A stretch of 64,000 bases of DNA from Xestospongia muta (GCA_963693285.1 OY848922.1:2344923-2408922); one strand, 5' to 3'. Shown: positions 21,540 to 34,934, counted from the stretch's first letter. Numbers and translations: made by a program. The notes: generated by a model from the letters alone, not told the origin.

Positions 21540-21830
21540 AACCTATCAACTGTTACAAATATAAATGAAAACTCAATTCATTGAAGATGTATACATGTGC
21601 ATAAAAACCTTTTATAAGAGAACACAAAAACTGTAAACTCTTTCACAACAGATGAGTTGAGTTCAATCTGTTAGTCCACTCACTACAAGAGCAATATTTA
21701 GCAATGTACGTTAAGTTGTTCAATAATGTTCATTATCTAGTAATGATTTCATAATTGACATTTTCACATTAAAGAATGGAAACATAAATTGTATAAATGT
21801 ACAAGATAAGCATTAAATGTCCTTTGTTTC
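21540..21830. repeat. Copy of the unit A 3' flank
   Basis: Homologous to about 8005-8242 with small changes. It shows that units A and B were duplicated together with their downstream DNA before the 142-bp repeat region arrived. Confidence 0.6.
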
Positions 21831-21879
21831 ATTCCATAGGAACAAATTAAAATTGATGTTACACGCTTGTAATATATGT

Positions 21880-21965
21880 ACATTTATTTGACATAGTCAT
21901 GTATAAAGTATGTATAACATATGTAATGTCTGTACATATATTTGACATATAATTAGTCATGTAGC
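21880..21965. repeat. Degenerate 56-bp minisatellite (spacer copy 1)
   Basis: Two partial turns of a unit containing TGTACATATATTTGACATAT and AGTATGTAT. Better copies lie at 45780-45900 and 54470-54615. Confidence 0.5.
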
Positions 21966-23054
21966 ATATAATATAAACATAAAAAATTTGTAGTATATGT
22001 ACATTATATGCATGTCTAAAACATTGTTCATTAGTACCATAACTAATTAACCATCCAAGTGAAAGATATCATCACCATGGTGTTTGCTATGTCAATGTTC
22101 ATATAACATACATTTCAATATAGTACATGCATGGTATATATAATAAAAAAGGATTAATTAATACACAGACGTACATGTACTTTTAAATTTACATCTTGTG
22201 TAATGAAACAATAGAGATGAAAACAAACACTTAACAAGGAAAATAACAGTTCTAGATCCAGCAACCTTAGCAATATGGACCATAGCTATATTGAGATACA
22301 CACCAATTTAAGATGATAAATAATTACTTTCTGTATTATAACATGGTTAGTAAATATAAGTTACTATGACAAGGGCATACATTGCTGGTGTATACTGACA
22401 ACAAAGATTGTAAGTATAAATATGAACCTAGTACATACTACTTACCATACAATATCAAACCATTAACTGAATTCACAAACTAGTATAAACTGTGTGGTAA
22501 GGTAGTGTTATTGCTACAACATATAAATAATAATTATTAAGATATAATACACATTAGTACAAAGATTAAACTTACTTATAAGTAGTACATGTACATTGTA
22601 CTTTTATGATAAGACATGTATGTTTATTTAACCCTTTAGCTTTATAAATAGAAATTACATGTATGTACATAACAATGACTAAAAGTATGTATACAAATTA
22701 AAGTGTACATTGTAATGTTGTACTAAATGTATACTTACAGTGTAAATATAAAGATAGTTCTTCAAACTTGTTTTCTACTTCATAATAGTACATGATAAAT
22801 GAGTTATGAATGATACTTTCCAATTAAAGTACATGTAAATATAAACAAAAGTATTGATTATAAAATAACAATTATAATGCTGTTTCTGTCTTATTGGACA
22901 TCATCAGTATAACATACCACTTATCAGTGGAGTTATAGACAGCATTATATAACACTTTAAGGAACAGTAGTATATTGTAGTTCTCAATTAATTTGTAAGT
23001 TTATTTCATAATACATTGTACATCTCATTAAATTGACTTATACTCTTGTACTAG

Positions 23055-23144
23055 ATGAGTAGTTCAAAAGTAGTGGAGGTGAAAGGTAAAGATAAGAGAG
23101 AAAGAAAAGCTACATGTACATGTAGAGTAGATAGAAAAGAATAG
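23055..23144 (+). pseudogene. Small spacer ORF, copy 1, shortened
   Basis: ATG 23055 opens MSSSKVVEVKGKDKRERK with CTCRVDR after it and stops at TAG 23142, where other copies continue. The longest copy (47011-47190) has 59 residues. Spacer 22250-23054 contains no other frame; it is a duplicated block also present at 32900-33478, 46430-47010 and, in part, 54900-55200. Confidence 0.4.
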
Positions 23145-23763
23145 AAAACTATTTACATTATTAAAATGTAGTGATTTCATTTATAATGCTATAAAATTAA
23201 ATCATAATGTTTTAAAATTACTAAATTAGTAGACACAATTAATAGTAGGATAAGATAAGAATACAGTTGGGGTCACTGAGATACTTTCCCTAAAGTACAT
23301 ATACATGTATAGATTATGTGTGTCTTTTATTACTATATTTCCTCTAGCAATATATTGACTTTGTTGGACAATATAAGATAGTTATGTGGTAAGTATGTAT
23401 ACACTATAGTGTTGATAGTATTGATGTTAAAGGTTAGTAAAGTCAGTCATCACTTAGTGACATACTTGTTCAATGTTAACTATACACATGTATAATACAA
23501 TTAATAACAAAATCAAGACATTACAGTACATGGGATGTTCAAAGTAAATATAATAATTTGAATTTTATGTTAATTAAAATATACAAAGCTATCATTCAAT
23601 TATTAATAGAATAAAGATTACAATATTGTTTATATGTTGTTTGTTGTATTATGTTAATAAGATGGACAGTTATTTGGAATGTCAGTAAGGTACAATCCAT
23701 GGGACAAAGTAATGTGAATGTATTTTCTTATTATTTTAGACAATGAGCTCAATTTTGAAATGT

Positions 23764-24360
23764 CTATTTATAGTATTGAAGTATACTTAATGGAATCAAA
23801 TACCTTGGACATTCAAATACTTTAATATGAGGTATGATTTTACTAAGTTTTCTCAAGGTTGTTGCTGTTGCCATAAGAAGTGTCCTTTCTTGTTGAAATA
23901 TGTCAATGAAAATACAGTGCTCACTACTATCATCTGTTACATATACAACATCATAATTTGTCTGTCTTGTTGATCTAAAGTACTCTCTCAATATTAATAT
24001 CAGTTCATCCATCAATCCATCCATTAATAATAATACCTTCTTTTCATTAGTGCCGGCCAAAAACTGACAAAAAGCACTCTCTAAATTTTAAATACAGAGA
24101 CTTCACTACTTCCACAAACCTAATTGTTAATTCTTACCAAGTGTCTACCTTCAGTCCTCATAACTTGTGTCAATGAGTAGAGTTGTAATGATAGAGATAA
24201 ACAGACTAATGTGTCCTTTATGCATCCATTCATACAAGTCAATTGCACATGACATTTTCAGCTCCACCAAAAAGTGTAGGAGTGACTCAATATATTTCTT
24301 TTCATAGTCTAGTTTTACCGAGCCTTCGTTAAGGTTTGGTCCCATTTCGTCTAATCCCAA
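23764..24360 (-). pseudogene. Divergent minus-strand ORF pair, possible SEFIR-like gene, copy 1
   Basis: Two frames on the minus strand: 24360-24151 (GSVKLDYEKKYIESLLHFL, then IDLYEWMHKG) and 24060-23764 (KKVLLLMDGLMDELI, YDVVYVTDDSSEHC, FQQERTLLM, LRKLSKIIPHI). Helix-strand order and the VVY..D.SSE motif followed by a LM/LL.L helix recall the SEFIR domain of IL-17 receptor and Act1 proteins. The likeness is weak and judged by eye. The two frames do not join through a clear intron, and the upstream frame is broken in the other copies. It lies head-to-head with the Kelch gene of unit C, whose ATG is 30 nt away. Confidence 0.35.
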
Positions 24361-27300
24361 CTCGTGTTCTTTACCTGAGTTGTTAGTTAGATGGCTACTG
24401 ACGAATCTTCTGGTAATATCATACAGTATCTACACTTGTTATGTAGTTGTATATTACCATATAATTATATCTGATCTCAAGATATGGTACGTATCATTCT
24501 CTACAGGACAATACAAACTTGATAGAAGAGTTGGTCATCACACTCAAGTGATTGGTGACAGTCTATATTTGTGGGGTGGGAGTCAATCAACTTACCTCTA
24601 GTACACAAAAATGATAAAAAAAGAGACTCACATCTCAAGTACAAATCTTCAAGATTACCTCTGGTAAATGGGACACTAAACCCACCAGAGGTAATCCACC
24701 TCTAGGAGTGGTCAGTTACTCCTGTACTACATTGAACAACAAGATCTATTATTTTGGAGGAGATTGTGGTCATGATATCTGCTTCCATAATAGTCTTAAT
24801 GAACTAGATACTTCCACTCTAACCTGGACACAGATATCACCAACAAATGATAGGAGACCAGTGATGAAGAGAGGTGCTGGTGGTATGATGTTGACTGAGT
24901 ATGGAGGAGTACATCATCTTCTAGTTATAGGAGGTCAAGGATCCCCACCTTCTACAAAACTACCACAAGCTCAGTATATCCAGTTTTCCAGTGGTAGTGT
25001 ACGTACTAATGAACAGAACCTATATAATATATCCACTAGTAAGTACATTAATGTATCATATTATACTATTAGACATCATATCATTATCATAGAGTACTGC
25101 TATTGTGTTGTATCATCTAAATATTCCACTACCTGTATTATGATATCTATATATATTACTACTCACTATTGAACCTGATAACTATTTTAGTGTTTTCTAA
25201 CTTACTAAAAGTAGATGAACACTACAGCAGTACTTTATAGTACATGTAATTATTGTATGATGAGTGGATATATGAAAGTAATTGATCATCAGTAGTCATG
25301 TGACCTTTGATTATTGTTAAACTAATCAATTGTTCACTATATAACAACTTATATTGTATATACCTGTTACCTACATCACTTATGAAATAATTTTAGTAGA
25401 TTATTTACAATAATAGTTTAATGATCAGTTAATGTTGATATTAATATTATAGTTGTACTAACAAACTGTCATTTAACTGATTATTATATCATGACCAAAT
25501 TACTACTATGATACAAGTATGATGATGAGTGTTCTGTTTGTTCTACTTTTAGATGAATGGACAATACCTGATATCAGTGGACAGTGTATGCCACCTAATG
25601 ATAGCTTTGTTATGAAAATGGTCCATAATACTAGAGCAGTCATTTTTGGTGGTATAGTTGAAGCTAGCAGAAGAAGTAATACTATATATATAGTGGACAT
25701 CATCAAGAATACATTGGTATGTTATATTATCATTTTTACACTGACTAATAACATGTTATAATGAGTGTTAGTTTAGTTCATTTGTCTATATCTAGCACTG
25801 GCAGACTATCACTAAACCTGACCCAGTAGAGCAGTGGCCAAAAGAAAGGTGCTTTCATGCTGCCAGTATTATCATTGGATCAATATCACCAATACTAGCG
25901 GTAATAGGTGGAGTAGATAATGATGATAAAACACTAAAAGACTGCTGGATACTGGATATTAGTAAGAAGTCATGGACAAAGGTATATCATGATGTGTCAC
26001 TCTAACCAGTTCTATGATAGTATGTATCTGTTAAGTAGAAGTGTTAATTATAAATGATATGTCTCATACATTGTCTTAACAGTATCATTTAGTAATAATT
26101 ACATACTGTATTACTTTAATATGATAGATGTGTTATAATGTTTTGATGATTTGTATGTATGTCTATACTTATAAGATTATATTTATAATTTGATAATATT
26201 CAAGTTACTATACTGTAGTATATCTTGTCTATAATATTTACAAATAATAATGTAATAATATTGATATCTCTATATACTACAGATTAATCTACCTGACTCT
26301 GTCACTGACAGATGTTCCCACTCTCTATCAACCTACATGATGGGACCACACTGTGTGTGGTTATTTATAGTAGAAGGTGGAGTAATTTCTGATGATACTG
26401 ATGTCACAGATCTCGATATAACAATGTTAATAGAACTAGGTACATAAGTCATTACACACACAAGCCACATTAAGTTCATGTGAGAATTACACAATTAATG
26501 TCATAGTACTTCTGTGTATTTCTTTATATATAATAGGAGGTGTGGTTAGATGTACATAGTAGGAGATGTAATTAGATGTAATAGTAAACTGATTTGATGT
26601 ACTACTGATACCCACATATTCATCATAAGAGATAATACTGTATGTATTATTAGTACTATAACTCTTCTTAGTGTTCATTTAGTACATGTACTGTTATATA
26701 GGTGACCTTGTTATGTACTACAACTTAGTATAGTCTTATTACTTCCATACATGTTATACTAGTAGTAGACTACCACATTGTATACTGACATTAGTACTCT
26801 TGTGTTCTCTCATATAGTCCTCAATGATGGTCAATGGTCAGTAGGGTTTGTACTAGACTCTAATGAACTGACCTCAACTGATAACTACCAACAAAGAGTA
26901 CTAAAACAACTCACAGAAGTAAGAAGAAAATGGACAGAACAACAAGAAACAAAACCAACTCAAGACAAGTTGTCAACTAAGGAGACAGTTCCTCAAGCTA
27001 ACTTCCGAGATGATCTTTAGTTGCTCAACAAAACATACAAAGTCTTCAAGAAAGACTACTAGAACTAGGAATGAATATTGTTATATCTCTATCTGTCCAT
27101 TCTTCTGTTTATACATCCATCCATTTATTCATATATTCATCTATCATCCATTCTATCTCTTTGTCTGTTTGTCCATTTACTATTCCACATTTCTCCATAT
27201 CCATCTGCCTGTCCATTAGTTTGTTATTCATCCATTGAAAAGATGGATGGACGAGATATTAAGAGACAACAGATGATTGTATAATGGACAAATTGATTGA

Positions 27301-28550
27301 AGGAATGAGATGGAATAATAGATGAATGGACAGATAGAAGGATGAATGGATGGATGGACTTGGGGACATATAAAAGATGGATTAATAGAATAATAAAATG
27401 TATTGATGTGTACATAGAGAGAAATGGATGTATATATCAATTGATGGATGGATAGTTAAATAGTTGGGAGATGACTAAATGGATGAATAGATGGACAAGT
27501 AAAATGACAAATGGATCAATAGTTTGACATATAATAAGACACACAGTGACAGTTGATGAGATATTTAATTATATTTATTTATAGATATTTATTTATATTT
27601 ATATGATGAGATATTCGTTATGTTTTATAGTATAGTATTTTAATATATTATTATATTTTATTATATTATATTTAATATTTTTTATTATGTTTATATTGTA
27701 GTTCCTACAACAACAAGTCGTCTTGATTTAGTACATGAAAAAGATAGCTATATAGCTCAACTCACTCGTAAACTACACAATGTTACTAAAGAGAAAGAGG
27801 AGATCATAACACCACTCCAAACACAACTACAAGAGTATAAACAACAGAACTTACCTACAACTCCTCAAAAGACTACAGATTTGTTATTAATGTAAATATA
27901 ACACTTCATCACTTTATTTACCATATATCACAGATGTTGTCAGTTATCTTCCTAAACTAGCAATTGTTCTACAACCAGTACAAGAAGAGTGGGAACTACT
28001 GGGTCATCAACTTAATATAGATCAGTCTGTACTGACTGATATCAGAACTAAAGGAGATTCTACTAAACAGATGAAGCACTTGTTAGAGGAATGGTCTATA
28101 AAAGGAGGTACATTGACACAACTTGAAGATGCTCTGTTTCATATTGACAACAAAGATGTCATTTTTGGTATGTCATATTACTGTATGTTGTACTTACCAC
28201 AAAATGTCATTTTAGTATTGTGTGCTACAATATATACAATAAGCTCACTTAATTATTTCTTTTACAATCAATTTTGAAATTTACCATTAAATTTTTTTAA
28301 AAATTAATTATTACATTTTTTGGAAGTATTAAGCACAAGATATTAAATTATGCTGACCTCTCTTATTTACAACATTGACACTAAAGTTAGTAATTTTTAT
28401 AGCCTGGCACACATAGTATTCCAGGTTGTCATAAAATCATTTTTAGCATGTGTAATATATTATATAAAATATGTCAGGTCAATAATATATATTCTAATGA
28501 TTAAAGTTCATATTACTGTATGTTATAATAATTTGTTTTCAAATATAAAG

Positions 28551-29302
28551 GATTACATGAACTAACAAGAAGAGAGGAACTAGTTCATGAAGATGATTCA
28601 TTTGTTCAGCATGAAGTGGTAACCAAAGATGTAGAATGTCAGTTTAACTATCTCATCCTTTCTCTTGGCATGTCACTAGTATATTGTCATGTATTGATAT
28701 TATTTTATTAGACAAGTTGGAATATCTTGATGGTACTGGTGTTCATATAGCTGGTAAGAAACTTTTCCTAATCCAAGAAGAACACAGTTGCTTATTAAAT
28801 TGGGAAAAGTATGGTTTAAGAATTAACGTACCTCATGAAACTATACCACCTGGAGAAACTTGTGAAGTTTCTATTGCAGCAATTGTAGGGGGAGAGTTTG
28901 AGTGTCCCTCTGGTACAATGTTAGTGAGTGCAGTTTATGCTGTTTCTGTTTCCAAAGCACTCCTTCAACCAGTCCAGTTGTCTATTCAACACTGTGTGTC
29001 AATGGAGACACAAGAACACACTGGTTACTTGAGTTTTGTTACAGCTGACCTGTATCAACCTAATCTCCCTTATAAAATGCAACTAGAAAAAGGAGGGCAG
29101 TTCTACCAAGGGAACCAATACGGCATTATTACTCTCTCTAAGTTCTCTATAAAAGGAATCATTAAAGCTCTTATGACACCTGTAAGATGGCTGTTTGGGT
29201 ATGATAATGATGTTGAACAAGAAGAAACATCATCATTATCATCTGAAGATGACACACAATTTGTGGATGCCCATACAGGTTTAGCAACACATACATCAGA
29301 AG
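28551..29302 (+). pseudogene. Unit C pre-ZU5 linker and ZU5 domain
   Basis: Linker 28551-28667 is followed by GC instead of GT. ZU5 exon 28712-29302 is fully open ([43 protein letters not shown]), with two Gly/Glu to Glu/Lys changes against the other copies. It ends in an acidic Ser stretch like units B and D. Confidence 0.65.
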
Positions 29303-29901
29303 GTAAAAATTCACTTCATTCTATCTAGAGTTAATGTATTATATTTTTTATAATGTTATAGCTATGGATCAGTCTCCAGTTAACTTATATGTAGGTCAGG
29401 TAGTGTATGAAGTGAAAAATCAAAACAAATGGCTCATGAGATTTCTGGTAGCTCAACATCTTGATGCTCTTTTAAAGAAAATTTTTTCTTGTAGTACATT
29501 GACACTTCACTTCCAAATGTTGAGAAAGATGTAGTTGTATTCTTTAAATTTCTAGAGAAAAATGGATATGTTGAGTTAGTGGTTGGAGAAGAACAGGTAC
29601 ATCCTTGTCAAGGATGGAGTGTCTATCCTCATTCTTATCCTACTAAGGTATGCGTCAATAATAACTCATATTATTTATTATTAGTTAGTTCATTTAATAT
29701 GAATAAAGTTGAATACTTGTTACAGCAATTACTTTAAGAATGGCTATAGAATAAAATTTTTATAATTATAATAGTAAATGTCATGCAACTCTGTCATTGT
29801 AGCCTTAATATACCAACTGGTAATTGAAAGCTTACATAACAATACTGCATAAATATATTAATTAAAATTGACAAAATGGAATGAGTAAAGTTCAATAACA
29901 C

Positions 29902-29905
<4 letters not shown>

Positions 29906-29941
<36 letters not shown>
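29906..29941. repeat. (TA)n microsatellite in unit C UPA intron
   Basis: About 18 uninterrupted TA steps within intron 29648-29959. Unit D has only a short TA run at the same place (about 40844-40855), so the repeat expanded after duplication. Nothing else is seen in this intron. Confidence 0.9.
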
Positions 29942-29944
<3 letters not shown>

Positions 29945-30416
29945 TTAATTTGTTTGTAGATATATCAAAGAGCTGTAGACACTTATGGAGCATGTACTAC
30001 TCCTCAGTTTCCATCAAGTTTAATTACTGTATCTGCTATTCCCAGTGTTACTACAGTCCCAGTACTTCAATATGGTATTAGTTTGAGAGGTATCAGTAAT
30101 GAAGAAGATCTTACTCAGAAAATCTATATTGTACGATCACTTGGTAAGATGTTTCTTTTATATATAATCAATCATTGTTTTATGTAAATAGCTACTGATA
30201 CACAAGAGAAAAGAAAGGATATTACTGACAGTGAGTACATTATCATAAAATATTGTTTATTATATCCTTCCTTATGTACCAATTAACTATTATATGTAAT
30301 TGATAATATTCTAACACCCTGAACTCTAACCTTAATAATCATAGAAGCTGATTAAGCATATATACACAACATATTAGCTTTAACATTATATTCATGATGT
30401 TATCCTTTTATTTTAG

Positions 30417-30733
30417 AACCAGAGGAAAACCCCAACCCATCTGAAATATTTTGTACTCACATTGATGATCTTTGTGATGCTTTTGCTGTTAATTTTGATC
30501 AAATTGTTAATGGTCTCTTTGCCAAGAAACTAATAAGCCAATCAGTACTAGAGTCTACAACTACAGAAGGTGTCTCTAATTATTGCAAAGCCAGCAAATT
30601 AGTTCACATACTGTATGGTCTGTTGCTAGTACATAAAGATCCTGATCAGTATTTAGCTAAGATATGTGATGTCTTATTAAAACAACATGATCAGATAATA
30701 ACTGACATTGTTATTAGTATAAGAACTGATTAA
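30417..30733 (+). pseudogene. Unit C CARD-like C-terminal exon, frame open
   Basis: AG at 30415-30416, 105 codons ending in TAA 30731-30733. Pattern HIDDLCDAFAVNFDQIVNGL, LISQSVLESTT, NYCKASKLVHILYGLL, YLAKICDVLLKQHD, ITDIV. This is the cleanest copy of the B/C-type CARD-like tail and shows CAA where unit B has TGA. It is open although the rest of the unit is broken. Confidence 0.5.
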
Positions 30734-32084
30734 TAAATGCATTACTTTTAAAGCAATTACATAATAGCTTCTTTTAATATCTTATTATCAATTTTATGTT
30801 TTCTTTTGACATGACATTATTATACATGTATACTTTATACTGGCTGTTATTAATCTTATACTGATGAAATATTATCTTCTATAGTTTTAATTATTGTTGA
30901 TTGTTTGTTATTTGTTAAAAAACAAATTACTTGAAAACTACTCCTGAATTACATACCAACATACACTGGAGTGTTCTAGTGGAAGAATTTAAACCAGAAA
31001 AAGGACATTCAATATCATCACTAACAGTGATGGTAAGGGTTGAGTTAAATGTCTTTATTCCGTTCCAGGTCAGTTGTATTAATCAAATGCCATGACTACA
31101 ATAAGGGCATAGCTGTTAGTGATAATCAATGATAAAGTCAGAGTGACAATCAATGCAATGACTATTTTTATGACTCTATCCTACAATAGTACTATTAGAG
31201 AGAGAGAGTATATTTCTATAGCTCTGGGATATTCTTTTAATCACTTCAAAAATGTTCTTTCAGTACATGCTAGTAGTATCAACAATGTATGATAGTTATC
31301 TTGTCTAACTTGTTTATTGAATATGGAGAGTACAAAGAAAACAGTAAGGGCTTTAGATTGTATCTCAAGTAATATCATCTGTCTACATCCTTTACCTTCT
31401 CTATCAATCTTCTTTCAGTAGTCAGTTATATGTTCATACATAAATAAACCAATGTGATAAAACATGATATGTCACAATAGATGATAGGTAATTGGTGACA
31501 GAGTTCATTCAAAATAAAGTCAAAAGATGACCTTTAATATCATAGTCAATCAAAAGTATCAAAACAATACTTATTTATTCTCATCAGTCACTATAGCTCA
31601 CTTTAATAAAAAGCAACATTATAATTGTAATGTTGTAATAAGATTATTTTGATGGTACTGTTGTTACTGTAAGGAACTAGATATTTTGCTAATTCTAAAT
31701 ACTAGAGAATTGGCAAATGCTATATATTATCCTGCTCAAATATGTTTTCTTGAGTTACAAAAGCTTCAAAAATAGTCTAACTAAATGTGTTCTCAGTAAC
31801 AATAATTAAATTTTATTGTTGTCATGAATGTGAAAGTCTACTTTGTAAGAGTTAATTTTGTATGTCACTTTGTTGTATTTAACAATAGATGAAAACAATA
31901 CCAATTAAATGGACATAGACATATACAAATATAATACATGGTACAAAATATAATTTTTGTATAATAGCTGTACAATAAAAATATATAAATACAATCAGTA
32001 CATTACAATATAGTACAATATATTACAATATAGTACAACATATTACAATATATTGTACTATATTGTAATATATTGTACAATATA

Positions 32085-32130
32085 GTACAATATATTACAA
32101 TATATTATAATATATTGTAATATATTGTAC
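32085..32130. repeat. 46-bp perfect AT palindrome
   Basis: Reads GTACAATATATTACAATATA then its exact mirror complement around TA|TA, ending TATATTGTAC. It sits in a 120-nt zone made only of ACAATATA/TATTGTA words. Function unknown; it may be a cruciform-prone AT repeat. Confidence 0.85.
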
Positions 32131-32323
32131 ATATGATAACTGATTATATCTTTAAATGAAGAAAGTATTTTAATAAATATATCACTTTAAGTAATTTGTA
32201 CTGACAAATCAGCTTGTACATCAATTATATTAACATATATTATTTCAACAGCTATAATCATAGAGCAATGATACGTGTATGTGTCCATTTTTATATCTAT
32301 TGATCCATTTTAATTGGTGTGTA

Positions 32324-32359
32324 TATAAGTATATTCATGATGATATGAATATACTTATA
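32324..32359. repeat. Inverted repeat hairpin, 15-nt arms
   Basis: TATAAGTATATTCAT, a GATGAT loop, then ATGAATATACTTATA. Perfect arms, isolated in the spacer, with no gene end nearby, so a terminator role is unlikely. Confidence 0.8.
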
Positions 32360-33478
32360 CAATGAACTGTCTTTTCATGTGTTGACATATCAATCTATTA
32401 TAGTAATATCACATATTGTGGCAGTGTCCTCCTTTAAGGTACTATCATTATTTTCACTATAACTTATTATTATTTAATATCAAAATAGTGACACAGTATG
32501 CAACTATTTTGTAATGACAAGGAAGATTACAACCCAAAGGATGGTATCTAAATTAACCAAACATTTAATACTTAATAACTACTAGAACAAAAGTTAACTA
32601 TGAGATAAACTGTAACTATAAAACATATTATTAAATGTTGATCAAACAATTGTTAACTATTAAGAAAAGAAGATATCAATTAAACTATATACCAGTATGA
32701 TATGACATGTACTAGATGATGTCTAAGAAATTATTTTGTTTCAAAATGGTTATTTTATTATAAGTGTAAAATGATTATAATAAGCTTATAAAGTCATAAT
32801 ATTATACTGTGAATAAAATGTCAATACTATATATAATAATTCAAAGTAGTCTTTTGTTAGTAGTATATCCTCAAGGCTCAATTAAAAACTGATACTATTC
32901 CTTACGTACTAGACTGTGTGGATAGGTAATGTAAGTGCTACAACAGATAAATAATAATTATTAAGATATAATACACATTAGTACAAAAATTGAACTTACT
33001 TATAAGTAGTACATGTACATTGTACTTTTATGATAAGACATGTATGTTTATTTAACCCCTTAGCTTTATAAATAGAAATTACATATATGTACATAACAAT
33101 GACTAAAAGTATGTATACAAATTAAACTGTATATTGTAATGTTGTACTAAATGTCTACTTACAGTGTAAATATAAAGATAGTTCTTCAAACTTGTTTTCT
33201 ACTTCATAATAGTACATGATAAATGAGTTATGAATGATGCTTTTCAATTAAAGTACATGTAAATATAAACAAAAGTATTGATTATAAAATAACAATTATA
33301 ATGCTGTTTCTGTCTTATTGGACGTCATCAGTATAACATACCACTTATCAGTGGAGTTATAGACAGCATTATATAACACTTTAAGGAACAGTAGTATATT
33401 GTAGTTGTCAATTAATTTGTAAGTTTATTTTATAATACGTTGTACATCTCATTAAATTGACTTATACTCTTGTACTAG

Positions 33479-33643
33479 ATGAGTAGTTCAAAAGTAGTGG
33501 AGGTGAAAGGTAAAGATAAGGGAGAAAGAAAAGTTACATGTACATGTAGAGTAGATAGACGAGAAGTGAATATAAAACTATTTACATTATTAAAATGTAG
33601 TCATTTCATTGATAATGTTATAAAATTAAATCATATTGTTTAA
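33479..33643 (+). CDS. Small spacer ORF, copy 2 (54 residues)
   Basis: ATG directly after CTAG; MSSSKVVEVKGKDKGERK, CTCRVDRREV, LFTLLKCSHF, then an early TAA compared with copy 3. Basic N-terminal half with a CTC pair, hydrophobic C-terminal half. No family is recognised. The frame survives in copies 2 and 3 with mostly single-residue changes, but high overall identity of the spacers may explain that. Confidence 0.3.
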   Translation: MSSSKVVEVKGKDKGERKVTCTCRVDRREVNIKLFTLLKCSHFIDNVIKLNHIV

Positions 33644-34250
33644 AATTACTAAATTAGTAGACACAATTAATAGTAGGATAAGATAAGAATACAGTTGTGG
33701 TCACTGAGGTACTTTCACTAAAGTACATATACATGTATAGATTATGTGTGTCTTTTATTACTATATTTCCTCTAGCAATATATTGACTTTGTTTGACAAT
33801 ATAAGATAGTTATGTGGTAAGTATGTATACACTATAGTGTTGACAGTATTGATGTTAAAGGTTAGTAAAGTCAGTCATCACTTAGTGACATACTTGTTCA
33901 ATGTTAACTATACACATGTATAATACAATTAATAACAAAATCAAGACATTACAGTACATGGGATGTTCAAAGTAAATATAATAATTTGAATTTTATGTTA
34001 ATTAAAATATACAAAGCAGTCATTCAATTATTAATAGAATAAAGATTACAATATTGTTTATATGTTGTTTGTTGTATTATGTTAATAAGATGGACAGTTA
34101 TTTGGAATGTCAGTAAGGTACAATTCATGGGACAAAGTAATGTAAATGCATTTTCTTATTATTTTAGACAATGAGCTTAACTTTGAAACATCTATTTATA
34201 GTATTGAAGTATACTTAATGGAATCAAATACCTTGGACAGTCAAATACTT

Positions 34251-34487
34251 TCATATGAGGTATGGTTTTCTCAAGAATGCTGTTGTTGCCATAACAAGTG
34301 TCCTTTCTTGTTGAAATATGTCAATGAAAATACAGTGTTCACTACTATCATCTGTTACATATACAACATCATAATTTGTCTGTCTTGTTGATCTAAAGTA
34401 CTCTCTTAATATTAATATCAGTTCATCCATCAATCCATCCATTAATAATAATACCTTCTTTTCAGTAGTGACAGCCAAAACTGGCAA
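34251..34487 (-). pseudogene. Divergent minus-strand SEFIR-like ORF, copy 2
   Basis: Same core as copy 1 (KKVLLLMDGLMDELI, VVYVTDDSSEHC, FQQERTLVM). The end is changed by a small deletion to FLRKPYLI, losing the LSKIIPHI helix. The upstream frame is also interrupted here. It looks decayed. Confidence 0.35.
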
Positions 34488-34704
34488 AAATCACTCCCTA
34501 AACTTTAAAAACAGAGACTTCACTACCTCCACAAACCTAACTGTTGATTCTTACCCAGTGTCTACCTTCAGTCCTCATAACTTGTGTCAATGAAGTTAGT
34601 AGAGTTGTAATGATAGAGATAAACAGACTAATACGAACTTATTTATTCATACATCCTTTATGCATCCATTTATAAAAGTCATGCTTCCATTGCGTAATAA
34701 CGAT

Positions 34705-34710
34705 CACGTG
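34705..34710. promoter_or_regulatory. CACGTG E-box upstream of unit D
   Basis: CACGTG about 110 nt before the unit D ATG. An identical site lies at 56445-56450 before unit F, while unit E has CACATG and unit C has lost the block. It is a palindromic bHLH-type site in a conserved flank; binding is not shown. Confidence 0.3.
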
Positions 34711-34934
34711 ACATTTTGAGCTCCACCAAAAGGTGTAGGAGTGACTCGACATTTCTTTTCATATTCCTGTTTTACGGACCCTTCGCTAAGACTATTCTTT
34801 ACCTGAGTTGTTAGTTAGATGGCCACTGATGTATCTTCAGGTAATATCATACAATATCTACACTTGTTATGTAGTCGTATATTACCATATAATTATATCT
34901 GATCTCAAGATATGATACATATCATTCTCTATAG

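Larger units (their letters stand above)
24391..30733 (+). pseudogene. Unit C: Kelch-coil-Death-ZU5-UPA-CARD-like gene, multiply broken
   Basis: Exons matching unit B: 24391-24412, 24507 to about 25038, 25553-25716, 25796-25981, 26283-26439, 26818-27069 (truncated), 27702-27878, 27934-28167, 28551-28667, 28712-29302, 29362-29477, 29495-29647, 29960-30143, 30192-30230 and 30417-30733. Lesions: two separate 1-nt deletions in the first Kelch exon (about 24588 and 24617); a 1-nt deletion giving TAG at 27018 and a deletion joint at about 27069 that removes the end and donor of the coil exon; donor GT changed to AT after 27878; donor GC after 28667; loss of most of the UPA intron including its donor after 29477. 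The most decayed unit in the array. Confidence 0.75.
30734..33478. other. Spacer C-D, no gene recognised
   Basis: AT-rich with no convincing frame on either strand. It contains a 46-bp perfect palindrome (32085-32130), a 15-nt-arm hairpin (32324-32359) and, from about 32900, the duplicated spacer block that carries the small ORF and the minus-strand ORF. The part 30960-32880 has no counterpart in the other spacers. Confidence 0.6.

Noticed and set aside
25506..25706. Minus-strand frame opposite a Kelch exon (also 57812)
   Set aside because: Shadow of the + strand Kelch exon with GG doublet AVIFGG.
34146..34391. Plus-strand 81-codon frame opposite the minus-strand SEFIR-like ORF
   Set aside because: The start (DNELNFETSIYSIEV) follows an AG and ends at a possible donor, so an exon was considered, but the same stretch has a stop in the other three copies and no partner exon keeps frame.
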